64,000 nucleotides of DNA from positions 164,795 through 228,794 of the forward strand of contig NZ_KE384393.1 of assembly GCF_000425505.1 (NCBI RefSeq), given 5' to 3'. Of this stretch, positions 44,733 through 54,451 are shown one piece after another (positions within the stretch are counted from its first letter, which is position 1; each line of letters starts with the position of its first letter). Under the pieces are notes generated by a model, which worked only from the letters and a program-made list of their open reading frames with translations, was not told where the DNA came from and did no database searches. The stretch comes from Flavobacterium frigidarium DSM 17623. GTDB taxonomy: Bacteria > Bacteroidota > Bacteroidia > Flavobacteriales > Flavobacteriaceae. The position numbers were made by a program, and so were the translations under genes.

Positions 44733-44807
44733 AAATAAATGCCACAATTTAAAAGAAAAAGGTACAGATTATGCTGTAGATTCTTTTAAATTGTGGCATA
44801 TTTATTT
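44733..44807. repeat. Long inverted repeat between ltaE and the YbaB gene
   Basis: Arms of about 23-25 bp: AATAAATGCCACAATTTAAA (44734-44753) plus AGAA, matched by TTCT plus TTTAAATTGTGGCATATTT (from 44781), with a 26-nt loop. It could be a bidirectional terminator, but it is longer than the others here. A second palindrome, TTGGCTTTAAGCCAA at 44808-44822, follows immediately and shares the GGCTTTA-GCC core of the REP-like units near cas1. Confidence 0.75.
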
Positions 44808-44877
44808 TGGCTTTAAGCCAAAGCAACTTTTTATTGGTAAAGCCAACGAAAATTGCTGATTCAATATGATTTTCTCC

Positions 44878-45198
44878 TTATTTAAACATGTTTTCCATTC
44901 CTGGAATCATTGGCATGTCCATTTTTGCAACAGCATCAAGTTCAGCATCGTTTACTTTAGATGCTTTTTCGATTGCTTTATTCATTACTAATATAAGGTA
45001 ATCTTCAAGTTGCTCTTTGTCTTCTAATAGTTCGTCAGCAATAGTCATAGATTTTACTTTTCTATTTGCTGTCATCGTTATCTTTAATAATCCGTCAGTA
45101 CTTTGCTCATCAACAAGAACAGAATCTAAACGCTTTTTTGTTTCTTCAATTTTATTTTGGGTTTCTTTTAATTTACCCATCATTCCCATTAAATCCAT
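44878..45198 (-). CDS. YbaB/EbfC family nucleoid-associated protein
   Basis: 106-aa DNA-binding protein from the ATG at 45198; the upstream reading to 45255 adds 19 residues not seen in the family. Features: [24 protein letters not shown] coiled helix, [25 protein letters not shown], and a Met-rich tail. Binds DNA as a dimer and is thought to affect nucleoid structure. No dnaX or recR beside it, unlike many bacteria. Confidence 0.88.
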   Translation of the reverse strand: MDLMGMMGKLKETQNKIEETKKRLDSVLVDEQSTDGLLKITMTANRKVKSMTIADELLEDKEQLEDYLILVMNKAIEKASKVNDAELDAVAKMDMPMIPGMENMFK

Positions 45199-45277
45199 TT
45201 TTGCTCTTTTTAAAGTTATTGAATACGAAATTACAGTTTTTAACGCAATAAGCAATAGTAAATAACATCAAAAGCTT

Positions 45278-45309
45278 TTGTGTACTCTATGGCGATTGTG
45301 TTATTTTTG
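45278..45309 (+). promoter_or_regulatory. Predicted promoter for oligopeptidase B gene
   Basis: TTG (45278-45280), 21-nt spacer, TATTTTTG (45302-45309). About 22 nt then remain to the ATG at 45332. Confidence 0.6.
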
Positions 45310-45331
45310 TAAAAATTACTAAGTACAAAAA

Positions 45332-47392
45332 ATGATAAAAAATATACAGCCACCTATTGCAAAGGTGATCCCTACAGTCCTTGAGAAATTTGGAGACATT
45401 AGAACCGATAATTATTTCTGGTTAAAAGAGCGCGAAGATCCTGAGGTAATCGAATATTTAAATAAAGAAAATGAATATTATGAGGCGATGACTGCTCATA
45501 CTAAGGATTTTCAAAAAGATTTATTTGAAGAAATGAAAGCCCGCATCAAGGAAGATGATGAATCTGTTCCTTATTTATACAATGGCTATTATTACATTAC
45601 TAGATTCGAAAAAGGAAAAGATTACCCTATTTATTCTCGAAAAAAAACTAGTCTAGACGCTCCTGAAGAAATCATGTTTGATTGCAATGAGTTGGCTATA
45701 GGCCACAAGTATTTCCAATTAAGCGGATTGAGCATTAGCAATGATAATCAATTGGCCGCTTACGCAGTAGACACTGTTGGTAGAAGAATTTATACACTGC
45801 ACGTTAAAAATTTGACTACTGGCGAAATTTTAATTGATAAGATCGAAAGCACCACTGGAAATTCTACTTGGGCTAACGATAATAAAACCATGTTTTATAC
45901 CAATCAAGACCCAAAAACGTTGCGATCTGATAAAGTATTAAAGCACGTTCTAGGTACAGCAACTGAGACAGATGTATTAGTTTATTTTGAAGAAGACGAC
46001 ACCTTTGATGTTGCTGTAGGAAAAGAGAAATCTAGAAAATATATTTTAATAAGTTCATCTAGTACATTAACAACCGAATTTAGAACATTACTAGCTGACA
46101 AACCTGACGGAAAATTTAAAGTGTTCCAAAAAAGAGTGCGCGGGTTAGAATATAGTATTTCGTATTACGGTGGCTATTTTTATATCGTAACTAATAAGGA
46201 TAAGGCAACCAACTTCAAGTTGATGAAAACAACAGAGAAGTTAACCAATAGAAAATATTGGGAAGAAGTGATCATGCACCGTGAGGATGTTTTACTTGAG
46301 GATATTGATATTTTCAAGGATTTCTTAGTAGTTTCTGAACGTAGTAATGGTCTCAACCGCATTAGAATCATGCCTTGGAATGGGGACATGGAATACTTTC
46401 TACCATTTGAGAGCGAAACCTATACTGCATACACAACCGCAAATGTCGATTTTGATACTGATATTTTGCGATACGGTTACCAATCAATGGCTACGCCTTC
46501 CTCTTTAATTGACTTTAATATGAAGACTAAGGAGAAAGAAGTTAAAAAGGAGCAAGAGGTTTTAGGTGGTTCTTTTGACAAAAATAATTATATCGAAGAG
46601 AGAGTTTGGGCTACAGCCAAAGACGGAACTAAAATCCCTATGTCGATGGTATATCATAAAGACATGCAAAAAACGGGAGATAATCCTTTATTGTTGTATG
46701 CTTACGGTTCTTATGGTCATTCTATGGATGCTTATTTTTCGACCACAAGACTGTCGTTGCTAGACAGAGGCTTTATTTATGTCATCGCTCATATTCGTGG
46801 AGGGGAAGATCTAGGGAGACCTTGGTATGAAGGAGGTAAATTAGCTAAAAAGAAAAATACCTTCACTGATTTTATTGATTGCTCAAAATATGTTATTGAG
46901 CACAAATACACCTCTGCTAAGCATTTGTATGCCGAAGGTGGTTCTGCAGGTGGATTATTGATGGGAGCAATTATCAATATGGCGCCTCAATTGTACAATG
47001 GTATTATTGCACAAGTTCCATTTGTGGATGTTGTGACTACAATGCTTGACGATTCGATTCCTTTGACGACAGGGGAGTATGACGAGTGGGGGAATCCTAA
47101 CGTTAAAAAGTATTATAAATATATGAAGTCTTATTCTCCTTATGATAATTTAAAGGAGAAGAAATATCCTAATATCTATGTTTCTACTGGTTTACATGAT
47201 TCGCAAGTACAGTACTGGGAACCTGCAAAATGGGTTGCCAAGATGCGAACATTAAAAAAAGATGATACTGTCTTGTATTTAGATACAAATATGGATGCAG
47301 GACATGGTGGTGCATCAGGAAGATTTGAAGCATTGAAAGAATTGGCAAAAGAATTTAGCTTTTTGTTAGATTTAGAGAGAATTACAAATTAA
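45332..47392 (+). CDS. ptrB: Oligopeptidase B (S9 family prolyl oligopeptidase)
   Basis: Serine oligopeptidase of 686 aa. Opening PPIAKVIPTVLEKFGDIRTDNYFWLKEREDPEVIEYLNKEN is typical of oligopeptidase B. A beta-propeller (about 70-400) precedes the hydrolase domain. Nucleophile S538 is in GGSAGGLLMG, catalytic His H658 in DAGHGGASGR, and the Asp is near STGLHDSQVQYWEP. It cleaves short peptides after basic residues in known members. No signal peptide, so likely cytoplasmic. It carries its own promoter. Confidence 0.92.
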   Translation: MIKNIQPPIAKVIPTVLEKFGDIRTDNYFWLKEREDPEVIEYLNKENEYYEAMTAHTKDFQKDLFEEMKARIKEDDESVPYLYNGYYYITRFEKGKDYPIYSRKKTSLDAPEEIMFDCNELAIGHKYFQLSGLSISNDNQLAAYAVDTVGRRIYTLHVKNLTTGEILIDKIESTTGNSTWANDNKTMFYTNQDPKTLRSDKVLKHVLGTATETDVLVYFEEDDTFDVAVGKEKSRKYILISSSSTLTTEFRTLLADKPDGKFKVFQKRVRGLEYSISYYGGYFYIVTNKDKATNFKLMKTTEKLTNRKYWEEVIMHREDVLLEDIDIFKDFLVVSERSNGLNRIRIMPWNGDMEYFLPFESETYTAYTTANVDFDTDILRYGYQSMATPSSLIDFNMKTKEKEVKKEQEVLGGSFDKNNYIEERVWATAKDGTKIPMSMVYHKDMQKTGDNPLLLYAYGSYGHSMDAYFSTTRLSLLDRGFIYVIAHIRGGEDLGRPWYEGGKLAKKKNTFTDFIDCSKYVIEHKYTSAKHLYAEGGSAGGLLMGAIINMAPQLYNGIIAQVPFVDVVTTMLDDSIPLTTGEYDEWGNPNVKKYYKYMKSYSPYDNLKEKKYPNIYVSTGLHDSQVQYWEPAKWVAKMRTLKKDDTVLYLDTNMDAGHGGASGRFEALKELAKEFSFLLDLERITN

Positions 47393-47462
47393 TTAGAGAT
47401 TTTTTAGTTAAATTTGAGAGCTATCAAGGTTTGTAAAATCAACCTTTTTTAACCGTTTTTTT

Positions 47463-48503
47463 ATGAAAGAGGAAATAAATGCTTACAATAATGTCTTAGA
47501 ATTAATAGGGAATACACCCCTTATAAAACTAAATAAAGTCACTGAAAAGTTAGAGGGTAATTTCTTTGCAAAAGTAGAAGCTTTTAATCCAGGGCATTCA
47601 TCAAAAGACAGAATTGCATTATATATAATTGAGGAGGCTGAGAGAAAAGGAATTTTGTCACCCGGAGATACCATCATCGAGACAACATCTGGAAACACTG
47701 GTTTTAGTCTAGCTATGGTGAGTATCATTAAGGGATATAGTTGCATTCTTGCAGTAAGTTCAAAATCATCAAAGGATAAGATTGATATGTTACGAAGCTT
47801 GGGCGCAAAGGTGTACGTTTGCCCTGCGCACGTAGCTGCAGATGATGAACGTTCTTACTATAATGTAGCCAAGAGACTTCACGAAGAAACGAAAGGTTCT
47901 GTTTATATTAATCAGTATTTCAATCAGTTGAATATTGACGCACATTACAATTCGACAGGACCAGAAATTTGGAAACAAACCAACGGTAAAATCACACATT
48001 TGGTAGCTTGTAGCGGCACGGGAGGCACAATCTCTGGAACAGCAAAGTATTTAAAGGAGCAAAATCCCGAGATTAAAATTTTGGGTGTAGATGCCTTTGG
48101 TTCTGTATTAAAAAAGTACCATGAAACGAGAGAGTTTGATTATGACGAAATCTATCCTTATCGAATAGAAGGCCTTGGGAAAAACTTGATTCCATCTGCT
48201 ACAGATTTTGACATGATTGATAAATTCATGAAAGTAACCGATGAAGAAAGCGCACACACAGCAAGAGAAATCACACGTAAAGAAGGCTTATTTGTAGGTT
48301 ATACTTCTGGAGCGGTAATGCAAGCGATTAAACAATATGCAGAAGCGGGAGAGTTTAACGCTACTAGTAATGTAATAGCGATCTTCCCGGATCATGGCTC
48401 AAGGTATATGAGTAAAGTATATAGTGATGACTGGATGAACGAACAAGGATTTTTTGATAGTGTCAATGAGGAAGATGTTCAAAAAATCGAAATGATCAAG
48501 TAA
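47463..48503 (+). CDS. Cysteine synthase family PLP enzyme
   Basis: Fold-type II PLP enzyme of 346 aa. Schiff-base lysine K48 lies in [12 protein letters not shown]; the phosphate-binding TTSGNTG loop is about 74-80 and the substrate Ser-Gly-rich loop [10 protein letters not shown] about 180-189. Likely makes cysteine from O-acetylserine and sulfide, but the GHSSKDR motif differs slightly from the usual PSGSVKDR, so the acceptor or donor may differ (e.g. cystathionine beta-synthase-type). Upstream (70 bp) is ptrB in the same direction. Confidence 0.88.
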   Translation: MKEEINAYNNVLELIGNTPLIKLNKVTEKLEGNFFAKVEAFNPGHSSKDRIALYIIEEAERKGILSPGDTIIETTSGNTGFSLAMVSIIKGYSCILAVSSKSSKDKIDMLRSLGAKVYVCPAHVAADDERSYYNVAKRLHEETKGSVYINQYFNQLNIDAHYNSTGPEIWKQTNGKITHLVACSGTGGTISGTAKYLKEQNPEIKILGVDAFGSVLKKYHETREFDYDEIYPYRIEGLGKNLIPSATDFDMIDKFMKVTDEESAHTAREITRKEGLFVGYTSGAVMQAIKQYAEAGEFNATSNVIAIFPDHGSRYMSKVYSDDWMNEQGFFDSVNEEDVQKIEMIK

Positions 48504-48528
48504 TAAAATTACGTTATTTGACCAATAG

Positions 48529-48566
48529 AAAAAGTCCCATTTACAAATTTGTAAATGGGACTTTTT
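48529..48566. terminator. Bidirectional terminator after the cysteine synthase gene
   Basis: A perfect 38-bp palindrome with arms AAAAAGTCCCATTTACAAA and complement. Confidence 0.93.
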
Positions 48567-48587
48567 TATGTAAAATGGGTAGGTAAT

Positions 48588-50663
48588 TTAGTCTTCTAAT
48601 AATTCTGGGCGGCTTAAAATCAATTCGATTTTCTTGATAGTAATGGTGATTTGGCTCATTTGTAATTCAATATTTCTAAAGAATAAACTGATGTCTCTAT
48701 TTACCCAACTTTCAGAGATAACTCGTGATCCCAAACTAATTCTTAAAATCGCACTTTCAATTTCGTTAGAATATTTTACGTTTACCGCTTGACCAATATG
48801 GCATTTTTGAGCAGCAAGACGAATAATTTCTAATGAAGAATCAGCAAATTCATCTGACAAATCAGAGTTCAATAAAGTATATAATTTTTTAACTTTTTCT
48901 AGTGGTAAAGCGGTTTCATTATCCAAGATAAAGAATGGGAAAATAGTACGGATGTTTCTTATTCCGAATGCTTTGCTATTGTAGCTTTTAGTTTTAGCTT
49001 CGTCAGCGTAAATTGGTTGTAAAAATGAAGCTTCTTTAATCGAGTCTTCAACAAAGTTGCAAAACATTTCGATTCCCATGTTACGGTATAAAACTGGTGT
49101 TTTGTAATAACGATCCATCTCGACAACTGCAGCATTCCAGCGCATATACGAACCGTAATTGTAGCCATCAGAAAGTGCTTTTGAGCATTCCCAAGTACTA
49201 GGCCAGTCAGAGTGGTTGTAGTACTGCGTTAAGCCTGCTGGTAATACATTTTTTGAAGATTGGATTGAATTACTTACATTCTTTGGCAGTATTAAAGCGC
49301 CACAGTATGGAGGTCCAGTAAAAAACTTACTTCCAGTAATAGTTACAATGTATCCTTTGTTTAAATAATGTTGTATGTCTTTAGGATCTAATCTTAGTTG
49401 TGATCCGTCAACAATAATTTGCATTGATAAATCCTTAAGAGTATTTAATTTTTTAATGAATTCGTCGCTAGGTGCTTGATATCCTAGTTTAGACTGGTCC
49501 ATGGTGTGCAATACTACATGTCTACCAAGTTCTTTGGTTTTTAAAACGGCATTAAAAACTTCGTCATCCAATTGTTTAGCCGACTTTAAATCTCCGTTTT
49601 CATCTCTAAAAGGAACCTTAATTACATCTACATCTCTAAATCCTTCGATTTGCTCTCCTTTTTTAATTGGGAAATTCAATGCTGTTGTGTTTTCAAAATG
49701 ACATCCTTTTAATGCAGCAGCAACACCGCTTCCAGTCTCGTCAGAAGCCACAAGTATGTGCGTGATTTCGTCATTAGACATGATCTGTGTGATTGCAGCA
49801 ATTTGTAAAGAGGAGTCAGTTCCAGAAGGAGAGAAAATGATCTCACACTCTTCATTCAACTTAAAGTTTTTTCTTAAATTAGTCTTTAGCAATTCAGAGA
49901 AAGCAATAGTACTCTCTTTGAAACCATTTTTAAGGCTATTTCTAATCAAGATACTTCTCACTTTGTCTGTTTTATCAAATGCAAAGTTTGATACACTAGA
50001 AGCAGTTGAAGAAGCAAAAGTAAAAGCATCAGGCCTGGGGAACGGGCGACAGCCGTATTTATTTAAAAGATGAATTTCATCAATATTCAATCTCAAATCC
50101 CCACCAGACATTAATAAATATTCGGTAGGTTTTGCTAAGTTTTCGACAATGGCTTTCCATGACTCTTTTAATTCCGTGCTTGTACTTTGTAATCCATGAA
50201 AAGACTGCAATTCAGTATTCCCTAAAGTTTTTGGTGTGGCAGATTTGTTAGCTTCTTTTATTAAATTTATAAGAAGAAAATCTAGATCTTCTAATTTTTC
50301 TTTATCGTCTTTTGGTAATAAATTGTAAAATATTTTAATAACCTCTAGCGCTGCTATATCACAAAGAACCGTATCCTTTTTTTCGTGATCAAGCGCTTTG
50401 TACCACAATTGCCACTCAATACCATATCGCAAATACAATAGCGCTAAGATGGGTTTGTCTAAAAAAGCAGTACCTATAATAATTGATTTGTTAGGAACAA
50501 TTTTAAATATTGTAGGTTGCGTAGTTGAGGTAATAATGTTAACATTATTTATTTTAGGTACCGTATTAAAACGTTTTAATATGCGAACCAAATAATTTAC
50601 ATTCTCTTTTTCAAATAAACTGGTTCTGTTGTATTGATTCTCAATTAAAATATTGTTTGTCAT
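48588..50663 (-). CDS. Unassigned fold-type I PLP-dependent protein, 691 aa
   Basis: I do not recognise a named family. The centre and C-terminal half look like an aminotransferase/desulfurase-fold PLP enzyme: FSPSGTDSSLQIAAITQI (phosphate-binding turn), VVLHTMDQSKLGYQAPS, IIVDGSQLRLD with the cofactor Asp (D419), and TITGSKFFTGPPYCGALIL with the probable Schiff-base Lys K446, 27 residues later, as in cysteine desulfurases. The first about 200 residues are an extra N-terminal region without recognised motif. It is longer than typical members (about 400 aa). No neighbours in the same operon; a convergent cysteine-synthase-like gene lies downstream. Confidence 0.72.
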   Translation of the reverse strand: MTNNILIENQYNRTSLFEKENVNYLVRILKRFNTVPKINNVNIITSTTQPTIFKIVPNKSIIIGTAFLDKPILALLYLRYGIEWQLWYKALDHEKKDTVLCDIAALEVIKIFYNLLPKDDKEKLEDLDFLLINLIKEANKSATPKTLGNTELQSFHGLQSTSTELKESWKAIVENLAKPTEYLLMSGGDLRLNIDEIHLLNKYGCRPFPRPDAFTFASSTASSVSNFAFDKTDKVRSILIRNSLKNGFKESTIAFSELLKTNLRKNFKLNEECEIIFSPSGTDSSLQIAAITQIMSNDEITHILVASDETGSGVAAALKGCHFENTTALNFPIKKGEQIEGFRDVDVIKVPFRDENGDLKSAKQLDDEVFNAVLKTKELGRHVVLHTMDQSKLGYQAPSDEFIKKLNTLKDLSMQIIVDGSQLRLDPKDIQHYLNKGYIVTITGSKFFTGPPYCGALILPKNVSNSIQSSKNVLPAGLTQYYNHSDWPSTWECSKALSDGYNYGSYMRWNAAVVEMDRYYKTPVLYRNMGIEMFCNFVEDSIKEASFLQPIYADEAKTKSYNSKAFGIRNIRTIFPFFILDNETALPLEKVKKLYTLLNSDLSDEFADSSLEIIRLAAQKCHIGQAVNVKYSNEIESAILRISLGSRVISESWVNRDISLFFRNIELQMSQITITIKKIELILSRPELLED

Positions 50664-51257
50664 AGGTATTATAAATTTATGCGTTCGTGAGAACGTTTTT
50701 CTTTCAAGCGTATTATTGCTGCGTATTGACTTTCTTGTTTGTTTCGTAAATTATCTAAAATACGACTGCAGTTAATGAAAACTGTTTATGTGAATAGTAT
50801 GATCTAATGAATAGTAAAAACAAAGTCACCTCTATACCAACATGTTAAACTACAAAATGGATGTAATTTTTTAATATTTCTAATGCTATTGTAGCGTCCA
50901 AATTTCTATATATTATCAGCTCGAATCAATTATAAAAACAAGTCATAAAAAGAAAAAAAGCCATTACTAAATCTCGGTTTTATCCCAATTTAGAAAAGCA
51001 AAAATCAGGCAAATATAAGGAACTTGTAGCGATGTAGAAAATAAATGTTTTAGAGTAGTGTTCTAAAGGCTTTTGACACTAGCGATAGTGCATTTTTTAA
51101 ATAATGTACAGTATAATTTATACGCAAAAAATAAAGTTGAGATACGCAGTTCTAAAGTGATTGATTGCAAAAATCGAACAAAACAAATACTTGAGAAAAA
51201 AGCTACAATAACAATCTTTTAATTTTTGCTTTTATAGTATTACATACGCACTAAAGC
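50664..51257. other. Intergenic stretch, no gene seen
   Basis: 594 bp between the PLP orphan and the DMT transporter gene. AT-rich, no credible ORF, no recognised RNA or repeat. It is the longest featureless gap in the window and should include the PLP-gene promoter. Confidence 0.5.
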
Positions 51258-52118
51258 TTAAACAACCATCATTTGAGAATAGGTTATTAGTACAATTGCA
51301 AGAAGTGCAAATGCAAGTCCTACATAGTTTTTAGAATTCAGCTTTTCTTTAAAGATCAAAACGCCTACCAAACTCCCTATTACAATAACTCCCATGTTCA
51401 TTGCAGCAAATACTGTCGATGGATTTTTGGCGAAAGCCTGATGCGCTTTTAAGTAAAACAATATATTACCAAAATTGAATAAACCAACTAACAAGCCAAA
51501 ATATAGATTGCTACTTTTAAAAGACACTTTTTTAATGGATGCCTCATAAATCACATAAATTAGAATAACAACTAACGAAATCCCAAAAGTGATGAATATA
51601 GAGGTGGTGAAAGGGAGGCTTGTCGCCAAAGCGATTTGTTTAAACAAAATATCGATTGCTCCAAAACCTACCAAAACTACTGCTGGATACAGCCATTTTC
51701 CGTTTTGGTTATCTGTCTTTTTAGATAGAATTAATACTAGGGCAGGAAGCGCGATTAAAAATGCTAAGAGCTTTATTTTACTAAATTCCTCACCAAATAA
51801 AAACCAGGCTGCAACGATTGGTATGAATAGTGATAAGCGCTGGGCTGCATCTGTTTTTACGATTCCCATATGCTTTATCGAAGCGGCTAGAAATAAAAAG
51901 ATAGTAGGCAATAATATCCCTAACGGAATGTAAATTTGCCAAGGCGCTGTAGCATTTATAGCCTCTAAATCTGGACTAAAAAAGAAATAACATAGAATCA
52001 AAGCCATCACATAATTCCAAGCTACAACTTGGCTAATGTTGAGATTTTGTTTTCGGCCTACTTTAAAAATAATACCCACAGTAACGCTACAAAGAATACT
52101 TAATATAAGAAATAACAT
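51258..52118 (-). CDS. EamA/DMT family transporter
   Basis: Integral membrane protein of 286 aa with ten predicted hydrophobic segments arranged as two EamA repeats, e.g. WNYVMALILCYFFF in the first half and VIVIGSLVGVLIFKEKLNSKNYVGLAFALLAIVLI at the end. Transports metabolites; substrate unknown. No signal for a specific ligand in its context. Confidence 0.87.
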   Translation of the reverse strand: MLFLILSILCSVTVGIIFKVGRKQNLNISQVVAWNYVMALILCYFFFSPDLEAINATAPWQIYIPLGILLPTIFLFLAASIKHMGIVKTDAAQRLSLFIPIVAAWFLFGEEFSKIKLLAFLIALPALVLILSKKTDNQNGKWLYPAVVLVGFGAIDILFKQIALATSLPFTTSIFITFGISLVVILIYVIYEASIKKVSFKSSNLYFGLLVGLFNFGNILFYLKAHQAFAKNPSTVFAAMNMGVIVIGSLVGVLIFKEKLNSKNYVGLAFALLAIVLITYSQMMVV

Positions 52119-52154
52119 AGTTGTAATTTTGAATACATTGTTGTTAACACAAAA

Positions 52155-52180
52155 AAAACTCCAGCCGTAGCTGGAGTTTT
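52155..52180 (-). terminator. yebC terminator
   Basis: AAAACTCCAGC / GCTGGAGTTTT with CGTA loop, followed on the minus strand by a T run. Its core CTCCAGC..GCTGGAG is like the type B REP unit, but it functions as a normal terminator. Confidence 0.88.
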
Positions 52181-52200
52181 ATATATAAATGTAATGAAGT

Positions 52201-52914
52201 TTATGCCTCTTCCATAGTATGATACACGTTCATCACGTCATCATCCTCTTCTAATTTTTCAATCAGTTTTTCAACGTCAGCCATTTCAGCCTCAGTCACA
52301 GCTTTAGTAATTTGAGGAATTCTTTCGAATCCAGAAGATAAGATTTCAAGATTACGATTCTCTAATTCTTTTTGGATTGTTCCAAAACTTGCAAAAGGAG
52401 CGTAGATTAAAATCCCGTCTTCATCTTCAAAAACTTCTTCAGCACCAAAATCGATTAATTCTAATTCTAACTCTTCAGCATCAAGTCCTTCGGCAGGAAC
52501 TCTAAAATTGCAAGTATGATCAAACATGAATTCTACTGAACCTTGCGTTCCCATAGTACCGTTACATTTGTTAAAATAACTCCTAACATTAGCAACTGTT
52601 CTATTGTTATTATCAGTAGCAGTTTCTACAAGAATAGCAATTCCGTGAGGTGCATAGCCTTCAAATAAAACTTCTTTATAGTTAGCTGTATCTTTATCGG
52701 TGGCTTTTTTAATAGCACGCTCTACATTCTCCTTAGGCATGTTTGCTGCCTTAGAGTTTTGAATAACGGCTCTTAATCTTGAATTGGCATCAGGATTTGG
52801 TCCACCTTCCTTAACGGCCATTACAATGTCTTTTCCAATTCTGGTAAATGCCTTAGCCATTGCTGACCAACGTTTCATTTTTCTACCTTTTCTGAATTCA
52901 AACGCTCTTCCCAT
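52201..52914 (-). CDS. YebC/PmpR family transcriptional or translational regulator
   Basis: 237-aa YebC family protein. MGRAFEFRKGRKMKRWSAMAKAFTRIGKDI and PDANSRLRAVIQNSKAANMPKENVERAIKKAT are diagnostic. Known members regulate transcription or relieve ribosome stalling at proline-rich stretches. Single gene; upstream is the gcvT region. Confidence 0.95.
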   Translation of the reverse strand: MGRAFEFRKGRKMKRWSAMAKAFTRIGKDIVMAVKEGGPNPDANSRLRAVIQNSKAANMPKENVERAIKKATDKDTANYKEVLFEGYAPHGIAILVETATDNNNRTVANVRSYFNKCNGTMGTQGSVEFMFDHTCNFRVPAEGLDAEELELELIDFGAEEVFEDEDGILIYAPFASFGTIQKELENRNLEILSSGFERIPQITKAVTEAEMADVEKLIEKLEEDDDVMNVYHTMEEA

Positions 52915-53078
52915 TTCTGATTTTTATTTTTAATGCGGTGCAAAAATACAATTATTCCGCTATTTTTAAAACGATTTGCTGTTTGTCTGTAATTTTAAAA
53001 CAAGCTTTATAGTTAGCAAACTATTTCATTCTCTAAAAGTGCAGTCGTTTGACAACTCAATCACTTAACTATTTCGTC

Positions 53079-54161
53079 TTACTTTTTGTAAAAAGGTAAT
53101 TTTACCACCTTAGCAGCAACATCTTTTTTACGTATTCTAATATAAATATCGCTTTCAAGAGCGCTATTGTCAATAGTAACGTAACCCAAACCAATTCCTT
53201 TATTCATTGAAGGTGACATTGTTCCCGAGGTTACGATACCAATTACTGCTCCAGCTCCATCTACGATTTCATAATCGTGTCTTGGTACCGCGCGTTCTTG
53301 CATTTCAAAGGCCACTAGTTTTCTAGAAACACCTGCTTCTTTTTGCTTTTTCAAGTTTTCAGAATTCGTAAATTCTTTATTGAATTTAGTAATCCATCCT
53401 AAACCTGCTTCAAGCGGCGACGTAGTGTCGCTAATATCATTTCCGTACAAACAAAAACCCATTTCTAAACGCAATGTATCTCTTGCAGCCAGACCAATTG
53501 GTTTGATTCCAAAAGCTGCTCCAGCCTCAAAAACTTTATTCCAAATCACCTCAGCATCACTGTTTTTACAGTAGATTTCGAAACCACCTGAACCTGTATA
53601 ACCCGTCGCAGAAATAATTACATCATCAATTCCAGCAAAATCAGCTACTTCAAAATGGTAGTATTTAATCGCGCTCAAATCAATAGATGATAGGGATTGC
53701 ATTGCTTCTACTGCTTTTGGTCCTTGGATTGCTAACAAAGAGTACTCTTCAGAAAGGTCTTTCATGTCAACACCTAAATCGTTGTGAGACGAAATCCAGT
53801 TCCAGTCTTTTTCAATGTTCGAAGCATTTACGACTAGTAAATACTCTTCTTCCTTCATTTTATAGATAATTAAATCATCCACAACACCACCGTCATTGTT
53901 AGGTAAACAAGAATATTGCGCTCTACCAACCGTTAAAACTGATGCATCATTAGAAGTTACTTTTTGGATCAAAGCCAAAGCATTAGGACCCGAAAGTAAG
54001 AATTCTCCCATGTGCGAAACATCAAAAACTCCCACGTCGCTACGTACCGTTTCATGTTCAGCATTAATCCCTTCATAGGTAATTGGCATATTGTATCCAG
54101 CAAAAGGAAGCATTTTAGCTCCCAAACTTTCGTGTATGTGCGTAAGCGCAGTATTTTTCAT
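53079..54161 (-). CDS. gcvT: Glycine cleavage system aminomethyltransferase (T protein)
   Basis: T subunit of the glycine cleavage system: releases ammonia and passes the methylene group to tetrahydrofolate. 360 aa. [21 protein letters not shown] (about 35-55), [21 protein letters not shown] (about 190-205), and [20 protein letters not shown] match GcvT. The H and P proteins are not adjacent. A Flavo-1-like copy lies just upstream of the start. Confidence 0.95.
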   Translation of the reverse strand: MKNTALTHIHESLGAKMLPFAGYNMPITYEGINAEHETVRSDVGVFDVSHMGEFLLSGPNALALIQKVTSNDASVLTVGRAQYSCLPNNDGGVVDDLIIYKMKEEEYLLVVNASNIEKDWNWISSHNDLGVDMKDLSEEYSLLAIQGPKAVEAMQSLSSIDLSAIKYYHFEVADFAGIDDVIISATGYTGSGGFEIYCKNSDAEVIWNKVFEAGAAFGIKPIGLAARDTLRLEMGFCLYGNDISDTTSPLEAGLGWITKFNKEFTNSENLKKQKEAGVSRKLVAFEMQERAVPRHDYEIVDGAGAVIGIVTSGTMSPSMNKGIGLGYVTIDNSALESDIYIRIRKKDVAAKVVKLPFYKK

Positions 54162-54256
54162 CGTTTGTGTATAAAATTTGAAGTCGCTAATTTATTGAAA
54201 AATTATCATATTAAAGGTATCAAATATGTAAATTCAATAGTATTTAGGAGCTATTT

Positions 54257-54325
54257 CCAGCTATCCGTTTCAATCTTTTACTTTTTAAGAAAAAAGTAAA
54301 AGGATTTCCACTGCTATCTGGGCTA
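54257..54325. repeat. Flavo-1-like structured repeat, copy 3 (opposite orientation, degenerate)
   Basis: On the minus strand it reads TAGCCCAGATAGCAGTGGAA, then ATCC, an inner hairpin (TTTTACTTTTT/AAAAAGTAAAA), then GATTGAAACGGATAGCTGG. The order of elements is the same as in copies 1 and 2 but on the other strand, with several substitutions. It lies about 95 bp upstream of the gcvT start. Confidence 0.6.
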
Positions 54326-54382
54326 GGGACTTTGTGAACTCCTAGACATTGTTTTGAAATCAGAGTAATTTTCGAAAAAAAA

Positions 54383-54418
54383 AAAGACAGACTAAAATAC
54401 GTTTTTTGATTTGTCTTT
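54383..54418 (-). terminator. Probable terminator of the S10 peptidase gene
   Basis: AAAGACA / TGTCTTT stem with partial AAAA/TTTT inner pairing, followed on the minus strand by a T run (A tract from 54376). Confidence 0.6.
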
Positions 54419-54451
54419 CTTTACTATAGCTTCTTTTGAAACAAGCTCGGC

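Noticed and set aside
52155..52180. CTCCAGC..GCTGGAG palindrome as a further REP unit
   Set aside because: It has a T run, lies right after yebC and lacks the GGCTTTAGCC partner, so it is better explained as a terminator.
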